From an uncultured Actinotalea sp. (GTDB taxonomy: Bacteria; Actinomycetota; Actinomycetes; Actinomycetales; Cellulomonadaceae): a stretch of 16,772 bases of DNA. Each line of letters begins with the position of its first letter. Positions within the stretch are counted from its first letter, which is position 1. Position numbers and translations under genes: made by a program. The notes beneath the pieces are model-generated. The model ran no database searches. It saw nothing but the letters and a program-made list of their open reading frames with translations, and was not told the DNA's origin. The DNA lies in NCBI RefSeq assembly GCF_946885855.1, contig NZ_CAMPHH010000041.1, positions 1 through 16,772 on the forward strand. Reading direction: 5' to 3'. Positions 1-6,776 of this stretch are shown one piece after another.

Positions 1-4
1 GGTC

Positions 5-349
5 TCAGCCCGTGTCCGGGTCCGAGCCGAAGGCCCGACCCCCGGGCTCGACGAACAGCGCGAGCAGCTGGCCGATGTCGTGGCCCGCCTCGCGGGGGTG
101 CCGGAACTGCAGGTCGGGGTTCACGGCGTACTCGTTGCGCCGGCCGACGCGGGTCCGGGTCACGAACCCGGCCTCCACGAGGTCGGCCAGGATCCCCTGC
201 GTCGCACGCTCGGTGATCCCGACCAGGGCGCTGAGGTCGCGCACCCTCGCCTGCGGGTCGTTGGCGACGGCGATGAGCACGCGGGCGTGGTTCGTCAGGA
301 AGGTCCACGTCCGCGCGGGCACCCCGTCGTCCGTCCGCACGCGTCCCAC
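5..349 (-). CDS. Winged helix-turn-helix transcriptional regulator
   Basis: A 114-residue small DNA-binding protein. Residues about 15-75 form a winged helix-turn-helix: a stretch beginning WTFLTNHARVL, a recognition region around LSALVGITERATQGILADL, and a basic wing ending in RVGRRNEYAV. The C-terminal third (RHPREAGHDIGQLLALF) is short and helical and shows no obvious ligand domain. The first GTG (349) has no Shine-Dalgarno. A second in-frame GTG at 340 lies exactly 7 nt after a TAGAGT -10 box, so a leaderless start there, giving 111 residues, may be the true one. The gene is divergent from the DabB-DabA gene with a gap of only 32 bases, which suggests, by inference only, that it regulates that gene and itself. 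The gene ends within the window. MarR-like or HTH_24-like assignment is approximate. Confidence 0.85.
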   Translation of the reverse strand: MGRVRTDDGVPARTWTFLTNHARVLIAVANDPQARVRDLSALVGITERATQGILADLVEAGFVTRTRVGRRNEYAVNPDLQFRHPREAGHDIGQLLALFVEPGGRAFGSDPDTG

Positions 350-353
350 TCTA
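348..353 (-). promoter_or_regulatory. -10 box of a probable leaderless promoter
   Basis: On the minus strand TAGAGT is followed by 7 nt and then the in-frame GTG at 340-338. This is the spacing expected when transcription starts on the first base of the start codon, which is common in actinobacteria. No good -35 box is seen; the position 17 bases upstream reads GAACTT. Confidence 0.45.
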
Positions 354-366
354 CGGACTCCATTCG

Positions 367-384
367 CATGAAGTTCTTTTCATG
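367..384. promoter_or_regulatory. Inverted repeat, candidate operator
   Basis: CATGAA (367-372) and TTCATG (379-384) are perfect inverted 6-mers separated by 6 bases, in an AT-richer patch of otherwise GC-rich DNA. The repeat overlaps the first possible ATG of the DabB-DabA gene and the -35 position of the regulator promoter, so a protein bound here could block both. Binding by the neighbouring winged-helix protein is inference. Confidence 0.4.
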
Positions 385-3300
385 TGTTTGTCTTCGGCCA
401 TGCCCGTGATCGACATCCTGCTCGGCTCCCTGCCCGCCGTCGTCCTCCTGCTCGCCGCGGCACTCCCGCCGGCCCGCGGCCGCACCGCCGTCGGCGCGGC
501 GGCCGTGGCGACGGTCGCCGCGGCCACCGTCGCGGCGCTCGGCGTCCTCGAGCCGTACCGCGCCGCGGTCGCCGTCCTTACGGCGCTGCTCGCCCTGGTC
601 CTGACCCGCTTCTCCCTGCGGCACCTGGACGGTGACCCCTCCCGACACCGGTACGACCGTCTGCTCCTGCTCACCGCCGGGGCAGCCGTCCTCGCCGTCA
701 CCACGCAGGACCTGCTCGTGCTGCTGGCCGCCTGGGTCCTCACCGGGGCCGCGCTGACGCCCCTGGTCGGGCACCACCGGGGCGCCGCGTCCGCCGCCTC
801 GGCCCGTGCCGTCCGCGCCCTGCGGCGCAGTCGCGCCGTCGGCGACGCCGCCCTGCTCGCCGCAGTCGCCCTGCTCGTGACGGCTGCCGGGACCACCTCG
901 CTCCCGGATGTCGTGGCGTGGGCCGAGGGCACGAGCTCCCCTGTGCTGACCGCTGCCGGGGCGGCCCTGCTCGTCACCGCGGCCGCCCGCGCCGGGCTCG
1001 TGCCCTTCGCCCGCTGGGTGCCGCTCAGCGTCGTCGCGCCGGCGCCGGTGTCCGGCCTGCTGCACGCGGGCGTGGTCAACGCCCCGGTCGTCCTGCTGCT
1101 CCAGCTCCGCCCGGTCTGGGACGACGGCCTGCTCGCCGCGGCCCTGGCCGTCGTCGGCCTCGGCACCGCCGCGTGGACCTTCCCGCGCCTGCTCGTCCGC
1201 GCGGACGTCAAGACGCGGCTGGCGTGGTCCACGACCGCACAGATGGGCTTCATGCTCGCGCTGCTGGCCGTCGGCGCCCACGCCGCCGCGATCCTCCACC
1301 TGGTCCTGCACGGCACCTACAAGGCGATGGCCTTCCTCACCGCGGGGGACCAGATCTCCCGTGCCCGCCGCGACGCCGCCCCGACGACGTCGCCGCGCAC
1401 CCGGGCACTCGGCGCGGCCGCCGGCCTGGCCGCCGGCGCAGCCCTGGTCGCCGTCGACGGCGGCCTGAGCCACCCGCTCACGGCGGCGGCGGTCCTCGTC
1501 GCGGCGGCAGCCGGTGGGCACGGCCTCCTGACGCTGCACGCCGCCGCGTCGACGCGCCTGGTGGCAGCCGCCGTCGGCGTGGCCGCGCTCGCCGCGACCC
1601 TCGCGGGCGTCCGCGCCCTGGCCGACCTGCTCCGCCTTCCCCTGGAGGCCGACGGGCCGCTCGCCTGGGCCGCCTCGGCGGTCGTCCTCGCGCTCGGCGC
1701 CGCCGGTGCCTGGCTGCGGTCCGCGCGTCCGGTGCCGGTGTGGGCGGCGCTGCACCGCCTGGGGGACCCCGTCCTGCCCCGGGTCCCGGGACCGTCACGC
1801 CGGGAGCGGGCGACCGCGGACCCCGAGGCGGTCCGGTCGATCCTCGCCCGGACCGGCGACACCTCGGTCCGGGCCTGCGATGCGGTCGCGACGCAGGTCC
1901 ACGCCGCTGCGGAGGCGGTCCCGCCGTCGTGGGGCTGGCAGCGCTTCATCGCGACGAACCCGCTCCTGCCGGACGCGGCGGACGGCTTCGAGGCCGCCGT
2001 GCGTGCCGCGGCCGCCCGCGGGTGGACGCCCGTCCCCGGCCTCGAACCGCCGTCCGCCCGGGTGCGGGCGGCCGGCTCGCCCGTCGCAGCCGGTGAGGCC
2101 TCCGAGCCCGCCCGCGCCACGCGCGCGGAACGGACCGTCGACACCCTCGTCGCCTCATGGCTCGCCGCCTGGTCGGACGCGGGCGACACCCCCTGGCCCG
2201 CACCCGGTCGTGACCGTGCGCTGTGGCGCTGGTTCCGTGAGGTCGCGGTGCACGACCGCTCCCTGCGTCGCACGCTCGTGCGGGCGGGACTCGCCCCGCG
2301 CGGGGCGGATGCCGCCACCGTCCGCGGCGTCCTGCCCGCCGACGCGGTCGGGCTCCTCGCCGCGCTGGCCGACGGTGGGGACGTGACGGACTGGGCCCGC
2401 GCCACGCTGCTCCGCCTGCCCGGGTGGGCGGGCTACCTCGGTCGCCGCGGCACCCGCGCGGCCGCCCTCGACAGCTCGGCGCTGCTGGACCTCCTCGCCG
2501 TGCGCGCGGTCGCCGTGCTCGCCGTGACCGGCGCCCTCCCCGACGTCACCGCGGGCGCCGGGACCGAGGACGCGCGCGACGACGCGGTCAGCACGGGCAC
2601 TGGCCCGGCCGCCGACCCCGTCACCGACCGGGTCGCCGCCGCCCTCGTGACGCTCGAGCGGCACGAGGCAGGGTTGCGCTCGGATCTCCTCGCCCTCCTG
2701 GACCGCCCGTCGGCGCCCGCGGCGGCGCGCGCGACCGCGGACCTGGTCTTCTGCATCGACGTGCGCAGCGAGCCGTTCCGTCGGCATCTCGAGGCGGAGG
2801 CGGACGTCCGGACGATCGGCTTCGCCGGGTTCTTCGGCTTCGGCGTGGCGCGCACGTGCGGCACGGGCCGGGCCGCGACGACGACGGACCGCCTGCCGGT
2901 GCTCGTGGCACCGGCGACGAGCGTCCGCGAGGAGGTGGACGTCCGCCCGGACGTGTCCGCCCTCCTCCTGCGCGCGCTGCGGGGCGCGCTCGACGCGCCG
3001 GGCGGCGGGTTCGCGGCGGTCGAGGTCGCGGCGCTCAAGGGCCTGGGCCAGGCGGCCCTCACCCTCGTGCCGTCCGCGCGGCCCGTCCCGGAGGTCGCCG
3101 TCGGCGAGCTCGTCGCCGACGGCGAGGCGTGGCCGAGCCTCGTCGAGGCCGCCGTCGGCCTCGTACGGGCCACCGGTCTGCACGGGCCGCGGACGGCGCC
3201 CGTCGTCGCCCTCGTCGGTCACGGCAGCACCTCGACGAACAACCCCGCCGAGTCCGCGTTCGACTGCGGGGCGTGCGGCGGCAGCCGAGGAGCGTTCAAC

Positions 3301-4239
3301 GCCCGGCTCGCCGCGGCGACGCTCAACGCCCCGGCCGTCCGGGAGAGGCTCCGCCAGGAGGGGCTCGCCCTGCCGGCGGACACGGTGGTGGTCGCCGCCG
3401 AGCACGACACGGCGCTGGACGTCGTGCGGCTCTACCCGGGCGCCCCGGCGGCCGACACCGCGCCCCTCGTCGCGGCACTGGACGCAGCGGGCCGGCGCAC
3501 TGCTGCCGAGCGCGCTGCGCGGCTGCCCGGGGCTCCGCGGTCCCTGTCTCCCGAGCGGGCGGCCCGGCACGTGCGGCGCCGGGCGCTCGACGGCAGCGAG
3601 GTCCGCCACGAGTGGGGCCTGGCGGGCAACGCGTACTTCGTCGCGGCCCCGCGGGAGCTCACCCGCGGCGTGGACCTCGGCGGCCGGTCGTTCCTGCACG
3701 AGTACGACGCCTCCGCGGACCCCGACGGCGCCCTGCTCGAGACGATCCTCACCGCGCCGGTGGTCGTGGCGCACTGGATCAACGCGCAGTACCTCTTCTC
3801 CGCCGCGGACCCGCTCCACCTCGGCGCGGGCAGCAAGACGGCGCACAACCCCGTCGGCGCGCTTGGGGTCCTCGCCGGGCCGGGCGGCGATCTCCTGACG
3901 GGGCTCGCCGAGCAGTCGGTCCGGTACGACGGCACGCCCGTGCACGACCCGGTGCGGCTGCTCACGGTCGTCGCCGCCGAGCCGCGGGCGGTCGACGCCG
4001 TGCTCGAGCGTCACCCGCACGTCGCGGCGCTCGTCACGGGCGGGTGGGTCCACCTCGTCGCCCTCGACCCCCGCGGCGGGACCGCCCTGCGCCGCACCGC
4101 GGCCGGCTGGCTGCCCGAGGACGCCCACCGCGCCGCGAGGGTGGCCGACCGGCCCGACAAGCGCCACGAAAACCGGCACGAGCGGCGCCGTGGCGACGAG
4201 GACCTCGACGGCCGGTTCGCGGAGGTGTTCTCGGGCTGA
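382..4239 (+). CDS. DabB-DabA fusion: inorganic carbon (CO2/bicarbonate) accumulation protein
   Basis: One uninterrupted 1285-residue frame. Residues 1 to about 450 are a polytopic proton-channel module of the NuoL/MrpA/DabB type: VPFARWVP, a conserved HAGVVNAP segment with His228, the D-V-K-T-R-L-A-W-S-T segment with Lys277, and HGTYKAMAFLTAG with Lys314. After a linker (about 450-490), residues about 490-1285 are a full DabA (DUF2309) module starting near PPSWGWQRFIATNP (514). It keeps the four zinc ligands of DabA: Cys791 and Asp793 in CIDVRSE, then His947 and Cys962 exactly 15 residues apart. DAB complexes are known to use membrane ion gradients to drive one-way CO2 hydration and so concentrate bicarbonate; the two subunits are usually separate genes. 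The start is uncertain: ATG 382 or ATG 400 (residue 7); neither has a Shine-Dalgarno. No carboxysome or RuBisCO gene is in view, so a role in supplying bicarbonate to carboxylases is likelier than autotrophy. Confidence 0.93.
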   Translation: MCLSSAMPVIDILLGSLPAVVLLLAAALPPARGRTAVGAAAVATVAAATVAALGVLEPYRAAVAVLTALLALVLTRFSLRHLDGDPSRHRYDRLLLLTAGAAVLAVTTQDLLVLLAAWVLTGAALTPLVGHHRGAASAASARAVRALRRSRAVGDAALLAAVALLVTAAGTTSLPDVVAWAEGTSSPVLTAAGAALLVTAAARAGLVPFARWVPLSVVAPAPVSGLLHAGVVNAPVVLLLQLRPVWDDGLLAAALAVVGLGTAAWTFPRLLVRADVKTRLAWSTTAQMGFMLALLAVGAHAAAILHLVLHGTYKAMAFLTAGDQISRARRDAAPTTSPRTRALGAAAGLAAGAALVAVDGGLSHPLTAAAVLVAAAAGGHGLLTLHAAASTRLVAAAVGVAALAATLAGVRALADLLRLPLEADGPLAWAASAVVLALGAAGAWLRSARPVPVWAALHRLGDPVLPRVPGPSRRERATADPEAVRSILARTGDTSVRACDAVATQVHAAAEAVPPSWGWQRFIATNPLLPDAADGFEAAVRAAAARGWTPVPGLEPPSARVRAAGSPVAAGEASEPARATRAERTVDTLVASWLAAWSDAGDTPWPAPGRDRALWRWFREVAVHDRSLRRTLVRAGLAPRGADAATVRGVLPADAVGLLAALADGGDVTDWARATLLRLPGWAGYLGRRGTRAAALDSSALLDLLAVRAVAVLAVTGALPDVTAGAGTEDARDDAVSTGTGPAADPVTDRVAAALVTLERHEAGLRSDLLALLDRPSAPAAARATADLVFCIDVRSEPFRRHLEAEADVRTIGFAGFFGFGVARTCGTGRAATTTDRLPVLVAPATSVREEVDVRPDVSALLLRALRGALDAPGGGFAAVEVAALKGLGQAALTLVPSARPVPEVAVGELVADGEAWPSLVEAAVGLVRATGLHGPRTAPVVALVGHGSTSTNNPAESAFDCGACGGSRGAFNARLAAATLNAPAVRERLRQEGLALPADTVVVAAEHDTALDVVRLYPGAPAADTAPLVAALDAAGRRTAAERAARLPGAPRSLSPERAARHVRRRALDGSEVRHEWGLAGNAYFVAAPRELTRGVDLGGRSFLHEYDASADPDGALLETILTAPVVVAHWINAQYLFSAADPLHLGAGSKTAHNPVGALGVLAGPGGDLLTGLAEQSVRYDGTPVHDPVRLLTVVAAEPRAVDAVLERHPHVAALVTGGWVHLVALDPRGGTALRRTAAGWLPEDAHRAARVADRPDKRHENRHERRRGDEDLDGRFAEVFSG

Positions 4240-4261
4240 GCCCCGACCGACGAACCGGCTC

Positions 4262-4311
4262 AGGACAGGCCAGGACAGGTCGGGACAGGTCAGGACGCGG
4301 TCAGGACGGGG
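4262..4311. repeat. Tandem decamer repeat, about 5 units
   Basis: Units AGGACAGGCC, AGGACAGGTC, GGGACAGGTC, then AGGACGCGGTC (11 bases) and AGGACGGGGC run head to tail in the gap between two convergent genes and into the last codons of the minus-strand gene. The period is one helical turn. Confidence 0.8.
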
Positions 4312-4867
4312 CGGGCGTGGTGACGCCCGCCCCGTCGTCGTCGGCCGCCAGCAGGACCGTGCTGACCAGCCGACGACGGCGCCCGGGGCCGGGCTCGAGC
4401 GCGAGACGCGGGAGCAGCACGGCGCGCAGGTCCGCGACGAGGTCGGCGAGCTCGTCCTCGGACAGGTGCAGCGCGAGGACGCGGTAGCCGACGCCGTCCC
4501 GGGCCAGGTCGACGTCGCCGGAGCCCAGGTAGCGGTCGAACTCCCCGAGCAGGTTCAGCATGAACACGAGGAAGCCCTGCCGGTGCTCCTCGACCGACAT
4601 CCCCGCGGCGGCCGCCGCGTCGATGTACGCGGCGGTCTCGCGGAGCCGGTAGGTCCGTTCGACCGCGCCGCGGACGCGCCGTTCCGCCACGACCTCGAGC
4701 ACGCCACCCTCGACGAGGGTCGCGACCTGCCGGTACAGGGTCGCGGTGGGCACGTCGGCGAGGGCGTCGGCGAGCTGCCCGGTGGTCAGGGCCCGGGCAC
4801 CCAGGAAGGCCTGCGCGATGCGCAGCCGCACGGGGTGCAGGACGACGTCGACGGGGGTCAGTGCCAT
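4301..4867 (-). CDS. ArsR-type (HTH_20-like) transcriptional regulator
   Basis: A 188-residue protein. Residues about 5-75 are a winged helix-turn-helix beginning VDVVLHPVRLRIAQAF, with LTTGQLADAL and PTATLYRQVATLVEGGVL as the helix-turn-helix and a wing ending RTYRLR. Residues about 80-165 form a helical C-terminal domain (FLVFMLNLLGEFDRYL and LSEDELADLVADLRAVL), probably for dimerisation or ligand sensing. No metal-binding cysteine cluster is visible, so a metal sensor is unlikely. The ATG at 4867 has no Shine-Dalgarno but lies 6 nt after a -10 box, fitting a leaderless transcript. It is divergent from the PH-like gene at 4931 and probably represses that operon and itself (inference). The last codons form half of a terminator-like hairpin. 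Confidence 0.9.
   Translation of the reverse strand: MALTPVDVVLHPVRLRIAQAFLGARALTTGQLADALADVPTATLYRQVATLVEGGVLEVVAERRVRGAVERTYRLRETAAYIDAAAAAGMSVEEHRQGFLVFMLNLLGEFDRYLGSGDVDLARDGVGYRVLALHLSEDELADLVADLRAVLLPRLALEPGPGRRRRLVSTVLLAADDDGAGVTTPAPS
4305..4336. terminator. 14-bp perfect hairpin at the convergent gene ends
   Basis: GACGGGGCGGGCGT (4305-4318) pairs perfectly with 4323-4336 around a GGTG loop. There is no T-run on either strand, so this would be an I-shaped terminator of the kind proposed for actinobacteria. It lies 65 bases after the DabB-DabA stop and inside the last codons of the opposing ArsR-type gene, so it could serve transcripts from both sides. Confidence 0.55.
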
Positions 4868-4873
4868 GCCGCC

Positions 4874-4902
4874 ACCCTACGCACCCCTCTCATGCTTGAC
4901 AA
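4874..4902 (-). promoter_or_regulatory. Leaderless promoter of the ArsR-type regulator
   Basis: On the minus strand: -35 TTGTCA (4897-4902), a 17-bp spacer, -10 TAGGGT (4874-4879), then 6 nt to the ATG. Five of six -35 bases match TTGACA. The -35 DNA is also the -35 of the divergent plus-strand promoter. Confidence 0.65.
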
Positions 4903-4924
4903 TATTCTCATTCTCGCGAATAGT
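4896..4924 (+). promoter_or_regulatory. Leaderless promoter of the PH-like gene and hydrolase
   Basis: A perfect -35 TTGACA (4896-4901), a 17-bp spacer and -10 AATAGT (4919-4924) are followed by 6 nt and the ATG at 4931. With no Shine-Dalgarno present, the transcript probably begins on or next to the start codon. Confidence 0.75.
4904..4921. promoter_or_regulatory. Candidate operator at the divergent promoter
   Basis: ATTCTC occurs twice head to tail (4904-4909 and 4910-4915), and the second copy is part of the palindrome ATTC-TCGC-GAAT (4910-4921). The site fills the spacer and enters the -10 of the plus-strand promoter, a typical repressor position. The neighbouring ArsR-type protein is the obvious candidate to bind it (inference). 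Confidence 0.45.
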
Positions 4925-4930
4925 CGCCCC

Positions 4931-5311
4931 ATGACGACGATCCGGCTCACCCCCGAGGCCCTGTCGGTCCGCCTCACCCGCCTCGAGAAGCTGGCCGGGC
5001 TGCTGCGCGACGCCGACGTGCCGCTCGCGGCGGTCCGGGAGGTGGACGTCGTCCCCGACGGCGCCGCCGCAGCGCGCGGCCTGCGCTCCCCCGGGCTCGG
5101 CCTGCCCGGCATCCGGCTGGTCGGGACGTGGCGCGGCCGCGGGCACCGAGCCTTCGTCGCGGTGCACGGCCGTCAGCCCGCCGTCCGGATCCGGCTGGAG
5201 GGCGCGCGCTGGACCGAGCTGCTCCTCGGCGTCGAGGACCCGCACGCGACGGCCGAGGCGGTCCGCCGGGCCGTCGCCACCCACCGCACTGGCAGCACTG
5301 AGCCCACCTGA
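4931..5311 (+). CDS. Small PH-domain-like protein, function unknown
   Basis: A 126-residue soluble protein with no signal peptide or membrane segment. The C-terminal part has the pattern of bacterial pleckstrin-homology-like domains: a conserved Gly-rich turn (about 56-64, GLGLPGIRLVG), a strand pair (GHRAFVAVHGRQPAVRIRL) and a final DPHATAEAVRRAV helix. The assignment rests on strand pattern only. The N-terminal LSVRLTRLEKLAGLLRDADVPLAAV segment is helical. The start is fixed by the leaderless promoter just upstream. The hydrolase gene follows 144 bases later on the same strand, possibly in the same transcription unit unless the hairpin at 5330 stops it. Divergence from the ArsR-type gene suggests regulation by it. 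Confidence 0.82.
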   Translation: MTTIRLTPEALSVRLTRLEKLAGLLRDADVPLAAVREVDVVPDGAAAARGLRSPGLGLPGIRLVGTWRGRGHRAFVAVHGRQPAVRIRLEGARWTELLLGVEDPHATAEAVRRAVATHRTGSTEPT

Positions 5312-5329
5312 CAGCACCGACAGCACCGA

Positions 5330-5346
5330 GCCCCGCCGACCGGGGC
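5330..5346 (+). terminator. Weak terminator-like hairpin
   Basis: GCCCCG (5330-5335) pairs with CGGGGC (5341-5346) across a 5-base loop, 18 bases after the PH-like gene stop. There is no T-run. It may cut back transcription into the hydrolase gene; the evidence is limited. Confidence 0.3.
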
Positions 5347-5361
5347 CGACCCGCGCCGCCG

Positions 5362-5401
5362 GCACCGACCCGCACCGACTCGCACCACCTCGGACCGCCC
5401 T
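5362..5401. repeat. Tandem decamer repeat, 4 units
   Basis: GCACCGACCC, GCACCGACTC, GCACCACCTC and GGACCGCCCT lie head to tail in the 144-base gap before the hydrolase gene. Just upstream, GACAGCACC is repeated twice (5310-5327). No frame here looks coding. Confidence 0.7.
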
Positions 5402-5455
5402 CGTGCGGCGCCGGCCGCACCGACCTCGCCCAGCACCAGCCACCCAGGAGCACCC

Positions 5456-6373
5456 TTGCCCACCTCGACCCTCCGCTTCACCTCCGCCGGTGAGACGCTC
5501 GTCGGGACCCTCACGACCCCCGACGGTGACGGTCCCTTCCCCACCGCCCTGGTCCTGCCCGGCTCCGGGCCCGTGGACCGCGACTCCGACGCGAAGCAGC
5601 TCCGGCTGGGCATCACCCGCGAGATCGCCGAGGCCCTCGCCGCCGCGGGGTGGGCGACCTACCGCTACGACAAGCGCGGTGTCGGCGAGAGCACCGGCAG
5701 CTTCCTCGCCACGGGCCTCACGGACGTCGTCGACGACGCGCGCGCAGCGGTCGCGGCGCTCCGAGCGCGGCCGGAGGTGCAGGCCGACCGGCTCCTGGTC
5801 GTCGGCCACAGCGAGGGGGCCCTCGTCGCCGGCGCGCTGGCCGCGGGCGCCACCGACCTCGCCGGTGTCGCCCTGCTCAGCGCCTCCGCGACCCCCGGCG
5901 AGCAGCTCCTGCGCTGGCAGGCCGAGCAGATCGCCCCGACGCTGCCGGCACCGGTCCGGCTGCTCCTGCGCGCCTTCCGGACGGACCTGGTGCGACAGGT
6001 GAGCAAGAACCACGAGCGCCTGCGCGCGACGACGACGGACGTGGCGCGCGTCGGGGGACGCCGCCTCAACGCGCGGTGGCACCGCGAGTTCATGGCGCAC
6101 GACCCCAGGACGGACCTCGCGCGGATCACCGCACGCGTCCTCGCCCTGACCGGGGCCAAGGACCTCCAGACGCCGCCCTCGGACGTGGACGTCATCGGCA
6201 GGACGGTGGCCGGCCCGGTGCGGACGCTCGTGGTCGACGACGTCAGCCACATCCTGCGGACCCAGCCCGGCGCGCCGACCGTCTCCTCGTACCGCAAGGA
6301 CGTCCGCCACCCCGTCGACCCTCGCGTCCTCGCGGAGCTCGTCGCATGGGCCCACGAGCTGCTGGAAGCATGA
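5456..6373 (+). CDS. Alpha/beta hydrolase
   Basis: A 305-residue cytoplasmic serine hydrolase of the alpha/beta fold. The catalytic triad is visible: nucleophile Ser119 in GHSEG, acid Asp236 in TGAKDLQ and base His265 in DVSH. The oxyanion region is LVLPGSGPVDRDSD (about 32-45), and YRYDKRGVGES (about 70-80) is typical of the prolyl-oligopeptidase/BEM46-like branch. There is no signal peptide. Length is normal for the family. The start is TTG at 5456, chosen because AGGAG (5446-5450) sits 5 nt upstream and the first residues lead straight into the first strand. The substrate cannot be told from sequence; esterase or peptidase activity is possible. It follows the PH-like gene on the same strand. 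Confidence 0.93.
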   Translation: MPTSTLRFTSAGETLVGTLTTPDGDGPFPTALVLPGSGPVDRDSDAKQLRLGITREIAEALAAAGWATYRYDKRGVGESTGSFLATGLTDVVDDARAAVAALRARPEVQADRLLVVGHSEGALVAGALAAGATDLAGVALLSASATPGEQLLRWQAEQIAPTLPAPVRLLLRAFRTDLVRQVSKNHERLRATTTDVARVGGRRLNARWHREFMAHDPRTDLARITARVLALTGAKDLQTPPSDVDVIGRTVAGPVRTLVVDDVSHILRTQPGAPTVSSYRKDVRHPVDPRVLAELVAWAHELLEA

Positions 6374-6665
6374 CCGACCACGGCGGCCCGACCTCCGCCT
6401 AGCCACGCCTGACCTGCGAGGACAAGGGTGAAACGGACACTCGGCGACCTTTCGGGTGATCTTGCCCGTTTTGCCCCTGTGAACTTCACCCGAGCTGCCC
6501 GGAAGTCGTAGACCGGACGGGCGAAACCCGCCAGGATCACCTCAAGGCCGCGCCCTGCCGGCCGACCTGATCACCACTGGCGATCGCGCCTCCCGGAGCC
6601 CCGCTCCGGCGGGCGGCAGGGGACGGCTCCGCGCCGGGATCGTCATTGACGAGAGGCTAACGATC
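6374..6665 (+). other. Non-coding region, candidate structured leader
   Basis: A 292-base gap before the small peptide gene with no frame of coding character. TCGGGTGA (6452-6459) pairs perfectly with TCACCCGA (6486-6493) around a 26-base loop. GCCCG (6497-6501) can pair with CGGGC (6518-6522), and CCGGAGC (6593-6599) pairs with GCTCCGG (6603-6609) around a 3-base loop. These could belong to a 5' leader RNA or to an upstream terminator. I could not match it to a known riboswitch: the GCAAAGC core of the GEMM-I c-di-GMP class is absent. No convincing -35/-10 pair was found. Confidence 0.4.
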
Positions 6666-6776
6666 ATGGACAAGTGGCGTACCGCGAAGAACAGCACCAT
6701 CGTCCGCATCTCCGCGAGCGCGGCGACGCTCGTCGCGGTGGCAGCGACCGTCGGCGCCGGGTGGAAGTGGTTCTGA
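6666..6776 (+). CDS. 36-residue single-pass membrane peptide
   Basis: A short gene with a GAGAGG ribosome site (6651-6656) 9 nt before its ATG. The peptide has a basic N-terminus (MDKWRTAKN), a hydrophobic Ala/Val stretch at about residues 18-31 (SAAATLVAV-type composition) long enough to insert in a membrane, and an aromatic end GWKWF. Nearly every third codon position is G or C in this frame, whereas the overlapping frame of the downstream gene has many A/T thirds, so this is the coding frame here. A strong terminator-like hairpin begins 11 bases after the stop. Its 3' end overlaps the likely start of the GGDEF-EAL gene, so translation of the two may be coupled. I do not recognise the peptide. 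It could be a regulator of the downstream membrane protein, a leader peptide or a secreted or pore-forming peptide. Confidence 0.7.
   Translation: MDKWRTAKNSTIVRISASAATLVAVAATVGAGWKWF

Noticed and set aside
295..1755. Long minus-strand frame opposite the DabB-DabA gene
   Set aside because: Arg/Gly/Gln-rich composition without domains. Such antisense frames are expected in very GC-rich DNA. The same holds for the long opposite frames at 2155-4179, 4877-6406, 6542-9085, 10301-12751 and 12517-14559.
6370..6402. Ten-codon frame whose ATG overlaps the hydrolase stop (ATGA)
   Set aside because: Coupled geometry is tempting, but ten codons with no recognisable feature and no ribosome site are not enough.
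6428..6436. GTGAAACGG shared with the minus strand at 14037-14045, as a regulon site
   Set aside because: Nine bases in two places without symmetry or common position relative to promoters; chance is likely.
6425..6660. Known c-di-GMP (GEMM) or c-di-AMP (ydaO) riboswitch
   Set aside because: The GEMM GCAAAGC core is absent. The resemblance of the segment near 6522-6545 to the 3' part of ydaO is partial and not supported by the rest.
6674..6760. Longer N-terminus for the GGDEF-EAL protein from GTG 6674
   Set aside because: Many A/T third positions and a basic, hydrophilic sequence in this frame, while the overlapping small peptide frame has strong coding bias.
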